From contig JBKQTH010000022.1 in NCBI GenBank assembly GCA_052143275.1, forward strand, positions 1-34,332: a stretch of DNA of 34,332 nt. The letters are read 5' to 3'. The stretch comes from JAJPKE01 sp052143275 (GTDB taxonomy: Bacteria > Chloroflexota > Ktedonobacteria > Ktedonobacterales > JADMIN01). Shown piece by piece: positions 7,933-15,540 of the stretch (position 1 is its first letter; the number at the start of each line of letters is the position of its first letter). The notes under the pieces were generated by a model, which saw only the letters and a program-made list of their open reading frames with translations, had not been told where the DNA came from and made no database searches. The position numbers and the translations under genes were made by a program.

Positions 7933-8086
7933 AGAATCGCTGAAACAATTTCCCTGGCCACACTCTCTAACCAGCAGTAGAGATATAGTCTAGTCCTGAA
8001 CACGCCTATCAGCCGCCAGTCGAGCTCGGTACCAGTCAACTATGGGTGTTTTCAGGATCTGGATGTCGAAGTAGCGAGGGATGGTC

Positions 8087-8956
8087 ATGGTTGATACTTC
8101 TATACATGCCGGCAGTTACACCTTTGATCCATTTGCGCGCCACCAGTTTTACCACGATATCAACCAGTCACTGGTGCATACTGCGATCTTGCAGTTAGAT
8201 GCCAGCCTCCCCAAAGGGCAACCGGCGTGTGTGGCGGAGCTCGCCTCGGGTACCGGCGCGGTAACTGAACTTATTCTTGATGAACTCGAGAATATTGGCC
8301 GGTCCGGTACGGTTATTGGAATCGAGCCATCGTTCGAGGCCATTGACATTGCGCGTGAGCGGTTGCGAGGACGAGGGGTACGTTTTGAGCAGGGCGACGC
8401 CGACCACTTGGCCGATATTGTCACCGGCGCCGATGAGATATTCTTCTGCAATGCCATCCATCTAGTGCCCAACAAGCGCGATGTTCTTCAAAAGATTGCG
8501 CGGGCGCTCCGGAAGGATGGACTGTTTGCCTGTAATAGCTCCTTCTTCGCCGGCGCCTACCCGCCCGGCAGCGAGCGCTTCTATCACCTCTGGATACGAC
8601 GAGCGTTGGGCTGGATACGCCAGCAGCACCCTGAGCTGCGCCGAACGGGCCACCACGAGAAAGCCACGGCAATGAGCTGGCTCACCGCCGAAGAGTACGC
8701 TGATATTTTTGACCAGTGCGGACTGCATATAGTAGAAATCCGAAACGAAGAAGCACTGATGCCCCTGCGCTCCTGGCAGGACATCGGTCGCTACTGGCTC
8801 TTTATCGAGGGAGCGCTGCCAGGGGTGCCGATTCCGATTGGCGCAGATGCGCTGGAATATGCCGCGGCTGAGGCTTTCGCTGAACTACAAATCACCGAAG
8901 TGCCGCGCATCTGGCTCCAAATGGTGGCCCAGAACTTACCAGAGAATGAGGGCTAG
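8087..8956 (+). CDS. Class I SAM-dependent methyltransferase
   Basis: A Rossmann-fold methyltransferase of unknown substrate. Motif I is ELASGTGAVTELIL (about residue 48), the acidic end of strand 2 is GIEPSFEAI, a GDADHL motif marks the adenine site, and FFCNAIHLVPNK corresponds to motif IV. The C-terminal half (about 180-289) is less typical and may hold the substrate pocket. Two ATGs, 8081 and 8087, are in frame. The GAGGG ending at 8080 fits 8087 (6-base spacing), so that start is given. Its stop codon overlaps that of convergent fabF in the tetranucleotide CTAG. No flanking biosynthetic genes identify the substrate. Confidence 0.85.
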   Translation: MVDTSIHAGSYTFDPFARHQFYHDINQSLVHTAILQLDASLPKGQPACVAELASGTGAVTELILDELENIGRSGTVIGIEPSFEAIDIARERLRGRGVRFEQGDADHLADIVTGADEIFFCNAIHLVPNKRDVLQKIARALRKDGLFACNSSFFAGAYPPGSERFYHLWIRRALGWIRQQHPELRRTGHHEKATAMSWLTAEEYADIFDQCGLHIVEIRNEEALMPLRSWQDIGRYWLFIEGALPGVPIPIGADALEYAAAEAFAELQITEVPRIWLQMVAQNLPENEG

Positions 8957-10191
8957 CTCTGGTATTTCCCGAGAATAAGCACCGCGTTATGGCCACCAAA
9001 GCCCATGGAATTCGAGGCAGCGATCCGAATGACGGCCCGACGGGCGGCATTGGGCACGTAGTCGAGATCACACTCTGGATCGGGATCCTCGTAGTTGATG
9101 GTTGGCGGCAGAATGCCATCCCGTAAGGCCAATGTAGTGATGATCGCTTCCACCCCTCCAGCTGCGCCCATCATATGACCGGTCATAGACTTGGTTGAGC
9201 TGACCGCCAGATGATACGCATGCTCGCCAAAGACGCTCTTGATGGCCGCGGTTTCGTTGCTGTCGTTGAAACGAGTCGAGGTGCCATGAGCGTTGATATA
9301 TTCTACTGACTCTGGATCAATTGCCGCCTTCTTGAGCGCTCGCCGAAGCGCCCGGGCTAAACCAGCTCCAGCCGGCGCCGGCTCGGTAATATGGTGAGCA
9401 TCCGAGGTACCAGCGTAACCGAGAATCTCGGCATAGACGTGCGCCCCGCGCCTTCGCGCCTCTTCAAGATCTTCCAGCACGACCACACCGGCACCCTCGC
9501 CCATGAGGAAACCGTCCCGCTGATTATCGAAAGGGCGACTGGCACGCGTCGGCTCCTGGTTGCGCCTTGAGAGAGCATGCATGGCGCCAAAGGCCGCAAC
9601 CGTCATGTTCGTGATGCTGGCCTCGCTTCCACCAGCAATCATAGCCCGCGCATCTCCACGACGAATGATTTCGGCGGCCTCGCCGATCGCATGCGCACTG
9701 GTAGCACAAGCCGATACCGCGGAGAAGTTAGGGCCACGCGCACCCATGCGCATCGAGACATAGCCAGTAGCCATATCGGGGGCAATCATGGGGACAAAGA
9801 AGGGGCTAATCCGCCGGGGACCTTCATCGAATAGCACGTGAAATCCCTGCTCAAGCACATGTAATCCGCCGCTTCCCGACCCAATCACCACACCGACGTC
9901 ATCAGGCATCGCCTCGATATCTATACCCGCATCGGCTACAGCCTGGCATGCGGCGGCATAGGCATACTGAACAAATTTCTCGGTACGGCGTACTTCTTTG
10001 CGGTCAAGGTAGTCTGAAGGATCGAAGTCACTCACCTCGGCTGCGATTTGTACCTGGTGGAAACTGGGATCGAAGCCGCGAATAGGTCCAGCTCCCGAAC
10101 ATCCCCGGCAGACGGCCTTCCAGGTGCTGGCAGTATCGTTGCCAAGCGGCGTTATCATGCCCACCCCAGTGATACCTACGCGTGTCCCCAT
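8953..10191 (-). CDS. fabF: 3-oxoacyl-ACP synthase II
   Basis: Condensing enzyme of type II fatty-acid synthesis that elongates acyl-ACP with malonyl-ACP in the cytosol. The Cys-His-His catalytic triad is visible: C162 in SACATSAHAI, His in INAHGTSTRFND and His in STKSMTGHMMGAAG. The C-terminal glycine-rich NSMGFGGHNAVLIL is also conserved. The start at 10191 (MGTRVGITGVGM) matches the family N-terminus, with AAAGGG about 12 bases upstream; in-frame starts at 10212 and 10233 would add an unconserved basic tail. The gene stands alone, with no acpP, fabD or fabG next to it. Confidence 0.95.
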   Translation of the reverse strand: MGTRVGITGVGMITPLGNDTASTWKAVCRGCSGAGPIRGFDPSFHQVQIAAEVSDFDPSDYLDRKEVRRTEKFVQYAYAAACQAVADAGIDIEAMPDDVGVVIGSGSGGLHVLEQGFHVLFDEGPRRISPFFVPMIAPDMATGYVSMRMGARGPNFSAVSACATSAHAIGEAAEIIRRGDARAMIAGGSEASITNMTVAAFGAMHALSRRNQEPTRASRPFDNQRDGFLMGEGAGVVVLEDLEEARRRGAHVYAEILGYAGTSDAHHITEPAPAGAGLARALRRALKKAAIDPESVEYINAHGTSTRFNDSNETAAIKSVFGEHAYHLAVSSTKSMTGHMMGAAGGVEAIITTLALRDGILPPTINYEDPDPECDLDYVPNAARRAVIRIAASNSMGFGGHNAVLILGKYQS

Positions 10192-10645
10192 CAAGAGTCT
10201 GCCCTTTCTCATCTCGCACAAGAATGCTCTCATTCTACCTCATCCGCCAAGGCGAAGTATACTGTGAGCTTGCATCAATCAATTGCGCCGGCGCGTCACT
10301 TGTTCAAGCCTATCACTGACACGCTCTTTAGTACTACCGGTCCGCCGATCTCCCACTGGTACAATGACGCTGCCAACGCCGAGAACAGCCGTGCCGGAGC
10401 AAGCTCACCAATAATCGCTCGCGGGAGTAGTTCGCGATAGCGGAAAACAGTCCTGGCTTATATAATTGTTCCAAGCATCAATTGGTTCCAGGCATCGGGT
10501 AGGCCACCAACCGGCACCGCAGTCCACTAGATTGCTTTAGTTCTCGCCGCGAGAGGAGCAATCTCCTGGCAATGGTCCATAGCGCAGATGTACCTTTAGT
10601 TAGCTATCCAACCAAGAACTGAAAAGAAATGAGCGGAGACTAGTG
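10192..10645. other. Divergent intergenic region between fabF and the aminotransferase
   Basis: About 450 bases without a supportable gene. It holds a consensus -10 hexamer TATAAT at 10461-10466, without a good -35. A degenerate tandem repeat follows, with AATTGTTCCAAGCATC at 10464-10479 and AATTGGTTCCAGGCATC at 10480-10496. Near 10554 there is a small AGGAG-CAAT-CTCCT hairpin. I see no recognised riboswitch or T-box. Confidence 0.5.
10464..10496 (+). repeat. Degenerate tandem repeat overlapping a -10-like hexamer
   Basis: Two adjacent 16-17 base units (AATTGTTCCAAGCATC and AATTGGTTCCAGGCATC) differ by one inserted base and one substitution. They begin inside the TATAAT hexamer at 10461-10466. 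The placement would suit an operator controlling the aminotransferase gene; this is inference. Confidence 0.35.
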
Positions 10646-11992
10646 ATGGTGACCGGCGACTTGACCCGGCAGGAGATCGTTGATCTCTCGCGCCAGACTA
10701 CACTCTATGAGTGGACCGCGCAGCGCGCTATGGCGCCACTGGTGATTGATCACGCCAAAGGCATCTACTTCTGGGATGCCGACGGCAAACGGTATATGGA
10801 CTTCAACTCTCAGTTGATGTGTGTGAATATCGGACATGGTGACGAGCGCGTCATCAGCGCTATCAAAGCCCAGATGGACAAGGTCTGTTACGTCGCTCCA
10901 ACCACTGCGACCACTGCAGTTCGGGCCGAGCTGGGTAAGCTGCTACAGGAAATTACTCCCGGTAATCTGTCGAAGGCATTTTTCACCAACGGCGGTGCTG
11001 AAGCCAATGAGAATGCTATCAAGATTGCACGCTGGATGACCGGTCGTCAGAAGATCGTCTCCCGCTACCGGTCATACCACGGCGCAACTGCTGGTGCCAT
11101 CTCACTCACCGGCGACCCGCGCCGCTGGGCTGCCGAGCCTGGAATACCCGGAGTGGTACGGGCCATGGACCCGTATCGCTATCGTTGCCGGTGGTGCGGC
11201 GACAAGCCAGCCTGTACGCTTGACTGCCTAAACCATATCGAGGATATTATTACCTTTGAAGGGCCCGAGACTATTGCCGCAGTCATCGTGGAAACCATTA
11301 CGGGAACCAACGGCATCATCATTCCTCCCAACGGCTACCTTCAAGGTCTCCGCGAGCTCTGCAGCCGCCACGGCATCCTGCTGATTTGCGATGAGATCAT
11401 GAGTGGCTTCGGACGTACCGGGGAATGGTTTGCCGTGGATCACTGGGGTGTCGTACCTGATATCATGACGGTAGCCAAAGGATTGACCTCTGCCTACGTT
11501 CCACTAGGCGCTACCATCGTTAGTGACGACATCGCCAAAGAGTTCGATGATCGGCCACTCTACGCCGGCCTCACCTACAACTCCCATCCGGTAGGTTGCG
11601 CCGCGGCGGTGGCCTGCATCAACGTCTACAAAGAAGATCATCTCATCGAGAACGCCAGGGAGCTGGGTAAGATTCTGGAACTCGAACTCAACAATATTGC
11701 TGCCCGCCACCCATCGGTCGGCGATGTGCGCTCGATCGGACTCTTTAGTATCATCGAGCTGGTAAAGAATCAAAAGACGCGGGAGCCTCTTACGCCCTAC
11801 AATCCGAAGTCCAGCGAGCTTGGACCTATGCCAGAGCTGAATGCGTTCTTCCGGGAGCAAGGCCTCTTTACCTTTGTCCGATGGAACGGATTCTTTGTCA
11901 ATCCTCCGCTGTGTATTACCGAGGAGCAACTCCGCGAAGGGTTGGCCATCATCGATCAGGGACTCGAGATCACCGACCGCGCGGTCGCTTAA
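10646..11992 (+). CDS. Class III PLP-dependent aminotransferase
   Basis: An omega-type (fold I, subgroup II) aminotransferase. Visible features are the phosphate-binding FFTNGGAEANENAIK, the SYHGATAGA motif, the cofactor-ring Asp in LLICDEIMSGFGRTG and the PLP lysine in TVAKGLTSAYVPLG. The length of 448 fits beta-alanine/taurine-pyruvate type enzymes, as does a cysteine-rich insert CX2CX5CX3C in the RYRCRWCGDKPACTLDC stretch, a region where that subfamily often has several cysteines. The substrate cannot be fixed from sequence. The start is ATG 10646, 7 bases after CGGAG; a GTG codon directly precedes it in frame. The gene appears monocistronic. Confidence 0.88.
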   Translation: MVTGDLTRQEIVDLSRQTTLYEWTAQRAMAPLVIDHAKGIYFWDADGKRYMDFNSQLMCVNIGHGDERVISAIKAQMDKVCYVAPTTATTAVRAELGKLLQEITPGNLSKAFFTNGGAEANENAIKIARWMTGRQKIVSRYRSYHGATAGAISLTGDPRRWAAEPGIPGVVRAMDPYRYRCRWCGDKPACTLDCLNHIEDIITFEGPETIAAVIVETITGTNGIIIPPNGYLQGLRELCSRHGILLICDEIMSGFGRTGEWFAVDHWGVVPDIMTVAKGLTSAYVPLGATIVSDDIAKEFDDRPLYAGLTYNSHPVGCAAAVACINVYKEDHLIENARELGKILELELNNIAARHPSVGDVRSIGLFSIIELVKNQKTREPLTPYNPKSSELGPMPELNAFFREQGLFTFVRWNGFFVNPPLCITEEQLREGLAIIDQGLEITDRAVA

Positions 11993-12040
11993 GCAGTACG
12001 GGCCAGCGTAACCTGTTGTAGCCGGCTCAGAGCAGTCGGC

Positions 12041-13837
12041 TTATTGGCTTCCAAGAGCCATGGCTTCGAAACGCTCGACCTGCTCCCCAATGACCCGGAA
12101 GCTGCTTTGCCAGAAGGCCGGTCCGCGCGTATCGATGCCGAATCGGCCAGCCAGCGTCGCCGCGTCGGCCAGGCCGGTAGAAGAAAGCAGCTCGTCATAG
12201 CTGGCTTTGAACGCTTCTGGGTCTCGTTGGTAGCGTGAGTAAAGCCCCAACCCAAAGAGCAGTCCAAACATATAGGGAAAGTTGTAGAACGAGCGGCCGG
12301 TGCTGTAATAATGAGGCTTCATGGCCCACATATACGGATGGAGCAACTTCTGGTCCAGACCCTCGCCATACGCCTCACACTGGGCATCGAGCATGGCCAG
12401 ACAGAGCTCTTCCACCGAAAGCTCGCGCTGCTTTCGGCTCTCGAAGACCTGCTGCTCAAAGCGAAAACGGCTGGTGATGTCTACTACCACCTGGCAGCTT
12501 CCCTGAAGTGCGGCCTCGAGAATCTCCAGCTGCTCAGCCTCGTCCGCTCGCTCGAGCGCGGCCTGCTGCACGATGGTTTCGCAGAAGATGCTGGCGGTTT
12601 CCGCAAGAGTCATGGGAGTCGAGCGTTGGATCATCGTGCGCCGGGCAAGATTCAGGTTATGGTAGCCGTGCCCGAGTTCATGCGCGAGAGTGCTCACCCC
12701 ATCGAATGAGGCCCTGAAATTGGCAAACACCCGAGATTCATCACCACGTACTGGCATACAGAACGCACCATCACGCTTGCCGTCGTGAGGCTCGGCGTCG
12801 ATCCAGTGCTCGTTGAAAGCCCGCACGGCAAAATCGCTCATGCGATCGGAATAGGTGCCGAACTGCCGGATGATGAAGCGCTCGGCATCATCCCATTGCC
12901 AGGGTCGTGAGCTTTCCCCAATCGGTGCAAAGAGATCGTACCAGGCCAGAACAGGTACCTGTAGCATGCGGGCTTTGGCTTTGAGATAGCGTCGAAACTG
13001 CGGCACGGCCTCGTCTGCTGCGAACATCATGGCATCCAATGTCTCGCGGTCGATGGCGGCGTCGAAGAGTGCGGCATCCAGCGGCGATTCCCAGCCGCGC
13101 CGCGCCGCCAACAGATTGACCTCGCCTTTGATGCTGTTCAACGCGGCGGCCAGCGGCACTGCAACCTGTTGCCAGCCGGTAAGCTCTGCTTCATAGGCCT
13201 GACGTCTAACCTCACGCCTCGGGTCAAGGGCCAGTGTGCGAATGACGCTCATCGGGAGCTCTTCGGTCTTTCCGGCAAGCTCTACCGGAACCATCAGCTG
13301 AGAAGAGACGTTGCCGTGTAGACGGCTCCAGGCGCTTCCACCGGTCACATTCAAGTCGGCCGCCAGCGCTTCCTCCTCTGGACTCATCAGATGAGAAGCT
13401 ACTACTTTGGCGCGCCGTAGCCAGTAGGCATGGTCACCAGCCGCCGGTGAGTCTTTTATTAGAGTCTCGATATCGAGCCGCCCGATCCAGGCGGTAATTC
13501 GAGTGCCCAGCTTGTATAGTCTGGTGGTTTGTTGCTGGAACTCGCTCTGCCGGGCCTGAGCAAGAGTATCCCTGGAGTTGGTAGAGACGAATGCAGTGAT
13601 GTAGGCTCCCATGGTCTGGACTCTCGCCAGAACCGAGTTGTAGCGTTCAATCACCTCCGGAAAAGCGGTGACAAGGTCGGACTGTGTCGCGTCCTTTTGC
13701 TCTATCCCGCCGAAGAAGTCATTCAGCGCAGCTATGCTGGTTTCGACTTCTTGAAATCCCTGTTGAAACTCGGGTGATTCCAGGCCGGGGAAAATGTCGG
13801 ACATATCCCAATGGGGCAACGAGAGAGAGTCCACCAT
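12041..13837 (-). CDS. pepF: M3-family oligoendopeptidase (PepF type)
   Basis: A cytosolic zinc metallopeptidase that cleaves oligopeptides. The zinc site HELGH is in TLAHELGHGYHNLNL, and the third ligand Glu lies about 25 residues on in TLAETASIFCET. The long helical N-terminal half forms the family's closed channel. The length of 598 is typical of PepF. The ATG at 13837 is chosen because AGGAG lies 9 bases upstream; an in-frame GTG at 13843 is only 3 bases from that site. It ends 48 bases from the convergent aminotransferase gene. A perfect 12-base palindrome ATTACCGGTAAT (13923-13934) lies in the upstream region shared with the next gene. Confidence 0.93.
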   Translation of the reverse strand: MVDSLSLPHWDMSDIFPGLESPEFQQGFQEVETSIAALNDFFGGIEQKDATQSDLVTAFPEVIERYNSVLARVQTMGAYITAFVSTNSRDTLAQARQSEFQQQTTRLYKLGTRITAWIGRLDIETLIKDSPAAGDHAYWLRRAKVVASHLMSPEEEALAADLNVTGGSAWSRLHGNVSSQLMVPVELAGKTEELPMSVIRTLALDPRREVRRQAYEAELTGWQQVAVPLAAALNSIKGEVNLLAARRGWESPLDAALFDAAIDRETLDAMMFAADEAVPQFRRYLKAKARMLQVPVLAWYDLFAPIGESSRPWQWDDAERFIIRQFGTYSDRMSDFAVRAFNEHWIDAEPHDGKRDGAFCMPVRGDESRVFANFRASFDGVSTLAHELGHGYHNLNLARRTMIQRSTPMTLAETASIFCETIVQQAALERADEAEQLEILEAALQGSCQVVVDITSRFRFEQQVFESRKQRELSVEELCLAMLDAQCEAYGEGLDQKLLHPYMWAMKPHYYSTGRSFYNFPYMFGLLFGLGLYSRYQRDPEAFKASYDELLSSTGLADAATLAGRFGIDTRGPAFWQSSFRVIGEQVERFEAMALGSQ

Positions 13838-14043
13838 GAACACGTGCTCCTATCTTCTTGGTTATCACCAGTCTACCACGCTGCCATAGTACTGCTCCAT
13901 ACCGGACGCGACTATGCCTAGAATTACCGGTAATCAGCTGGAATCATCCTGGCCTCACTGTATAACAGATGCGGGACAGTCTCTCACCTAAATGCCGATC
14001 GGCTCGTAGTAGGACATAAACGAGAATCAAAGGGAAGGGCACA

Positions 14044-14778
14044 ATGCAGCAATCACCCGACCGGCAACGTCTACCAGGTTACCCAACTCAATCAGGCTAC
14101 CAAAGTGCGCCTGCTCCCAGCGTGATCGCACCCAGGCCGGCACGTCAGCGTTATTCGCTGATCCGCGATATCTATTGGGGTGCGGTCTTGGGCGACTTTG
14201 CGCCGACGGTGGGCCTACCTGGAGCGGTAGTCCAGGCAATGCTTGGCTATGTGCCGGTAGTGGGGACCCTCACGGCTGCACGTGACGCGGTGGCAGACTG
14301 GAGGCTGCATGATGCCGCGGGTGTCATATTAAATATACTGGCCGCCTTTCCAGTACTGGGGGGCGTGGCCAAGACGGCCGACGTGCTGCATGAGCTACAC
14401 CGGTTGCACCGGGTATATGCCAGTTCTTCGAGCGGCAAGCGACAAGATGAGACCACGGCACAAGATGAAATCACCATAAAGGCAGAGAAGCGCCGCGGGT
14501 TAGGCTGCGTTGCGTTCTTCGTCTCTACAGCAGTGCTGGCTCTAGGTATGCTGTATGGTTTGGGAATCCATGTCGCTGCCCAGGATGCGGCTGCATCCTG
14601 GCCTCTTCAGGCTGGTACCCTTCTCATCGGGCATGGTATGCTGGTGGTCGCCATTGGGCTTGGCGCACTTGGTCTCAGTGTTGGAGAAGTGATCTGTGTG
14701 GGTAGCCGAGCCTGGCTCGGAGTGATTTTTCTGCCGGCCGCAATATACATCGGTTTGCTGCTGGCAGGCGGCATCTAG
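14044..14778 (+). CDS. Membrane protein of unknown function with paired VPVVG/FPVLG motifs
   Basis: I do not recognise a characterised family. After a polar, proline-rich N-terminus (about residues 1-38) comes a moderately hydrophobic domain (40-125) with two matching glycine motifs, GYVPVVGTLTAARDA and AFPVLGGVAKTADV. This pattern recalls small membrane-associated domains found in Chloroflexota proteins and in pre-toxin regions, but the likeness is only impressionistic. A charged linker (about 125-150) leads to three predicted membrane helices (about 155-180, 190-220 and 223-243). The ATG at 14044 follows GGGAAGGG closely. The next gene, 100 bases on, runs the same way and could be co-transcribed. 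Confidence 0.7.
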   Translation: MQQSPDRQRLPGYPTQSGYQSAPAPSVIAPRPARQRYSLIRDIYWGAVLGDFAPTVGLPGAVVQAMLGYVPVVGTLTAARDAVADWRLHDAAGVILNILAAFPVLGGVAKTADVLHELHRLHRVYASSSSGKRQDETTAQDEITIKAEKRRGLGCVAFFVSTAVLALGMLYGLGIHVAAQDAAASWPLQAGTLLIGHGMLVVAIGLGALGLSVGEVICVGSRAWLGVIFLPAAIYIGLLLAGGI

Positions 14779-14879
14779 ATTATAGTATAGAAGATAGCTG
14801 AGAAACCCGGGCTCACCAGAGAAGCCACGAGATTGATAACTAATAGCAAGCACAGATAGCCGAGAAGAGGAGCTCTTAT

Positions 14880-15422
14880 ATGTGGCGTATCCTTACCAAT
14901 TCTTCACGCATGGCAGCGCTGCTGGGTATCTTGCTGATCAGTCTTTCCCTACTGTCCAGTTGCAGTGTCCCGACTGGCGAGATAGAACAACTCAGCCCGG
15001 CAAACGGCATCACCGTCAACGTGCAGGTCGTCACGGATCAAGGTGGAGGAGTGACGATCCTTGCGCCGGTGATGATTAGCGGACAGGGGCCATTTACCTT
15101 CGTAGTGGATACCGGTGCCTCCGTCTCGCTGATAGATAGACCTGTCGCTAACCGGCTGGGCTTGCCAGTCTCAGGCGACGCCCAGCAAGTGGAGGGAATT
15201 GGAGGCGTCCAGACGGTCATTCCAGTCCAGATAAGTAACTGGAGTCTGGGCAAAATCAACCTACCGGCCACCAACATCGACAAGACCTCCTTCGCTAGTC
15301 TTGAGCTTGGCGGCAACGCCGTTGGCTTGCTAGGCTCGGATATCTGGAATGCTTTTGGGGAGGTCACGATTAATTACACCGGCCAGACTCTCACGGTCTA
15401 CAAACAGCTCAGCACATCTTAA
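14880..15422 (+). CDS. Lipoprotein with retropepsin-like aspartyl protease domain
   Basis: A 180-residue exported protein. The N-terminus has a signal peptide with a lipobox (LSLLSSC, cysteine near residue 28), so it should be anchored to the outer face of the membrane. The mature part carries the active-site motif FVVDTGASVSLID and a second-half LLGSDIWNAFG, both typical of single-domain retroviral-type aspartyl proteases that dimerise for activity (gag-asp/PerP-like group). The ATG at 14880 has GAGGAG 8 bases upstream. The substrate is unknown. It precedes ppdK by 118 bases. Confidence 0.83.
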   Translation: MWRILTNSSRMAALLGILLISLSLLSSCSVPTGEIEQLSPANGITVNVQVVTDQGGGVTILAPVMISGQGPFTFVVDTGASVSLIDRPVANRLGLPVSGDAQQVEGIGGVQTVIPVQISNWSLGKINLPATNIDKTSFASLELGGNAVGLLGSDIWNAFGEVTINYTGQTLTVYKQLSTS

Positions 15423-15444
15423 GCAGGTACTTCGTCACATCCTG

Positions 15445-15450
15445 TATAAT
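15445..15450 (+). promoter_or_regulatory. Candidate -10 element for ppdK
   Basis: TATAAT lies 90 bases before the ppdK start, directly preceded by TG. A matching -35 hexamer is not apparent, so the call rests on the -10 and the position between two genes. Confidence 0.35.
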
Positions 15451-15472
15451 GCAGGAGACTCTGCATAGCGAC

Positions 15473-15537
15473 CATGAAACTCATGAAACTCATGAATCGA
15501 GTGCAGCACGGGCAACTGGAGGATACTCTGGAGGATA
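15473..15537 (+). repeat. Repetitive ppdK leader: triple 9-mer and duplicated ribosome binding site
   Basis: CATGAAACT occurs twice and a variant CATGAATCG follows (15473-15499). CTGGAGGATA is then present twice (15516-15525 and 15528-15537), so the ribosome binding site GGAGG is duplicated, and the second copy is correctly spaced for the GTG at 15541. A 27-codon frame from ATG 15474 to TGA 15557 overlaps the ppdK start. It has no good ribosome binding site of its own. Confidence 0.6.
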
Positions 15538-15540
15538 ACT

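Noticed and set aside
10048..10440. 130-codon rightward open frame
   Set aside because: It overlaps the conserved start of fabF on the other strand and has no ribosome binding site or protein-like composition.
13923..13934. Perfect palindrome ATTACCGGTAAT between pepF and the next gene as an operator
   Set aside because: Twelve-base palindromes occur by chance at this window size and no regulator or second copy supports it.
14044..14778. Polymorphic toxin or pre-toxin protein
   Set aside because: Only loose glycine-proline motif resemblance; there is no toxin domain, secretion signal or immunity gene next to it.
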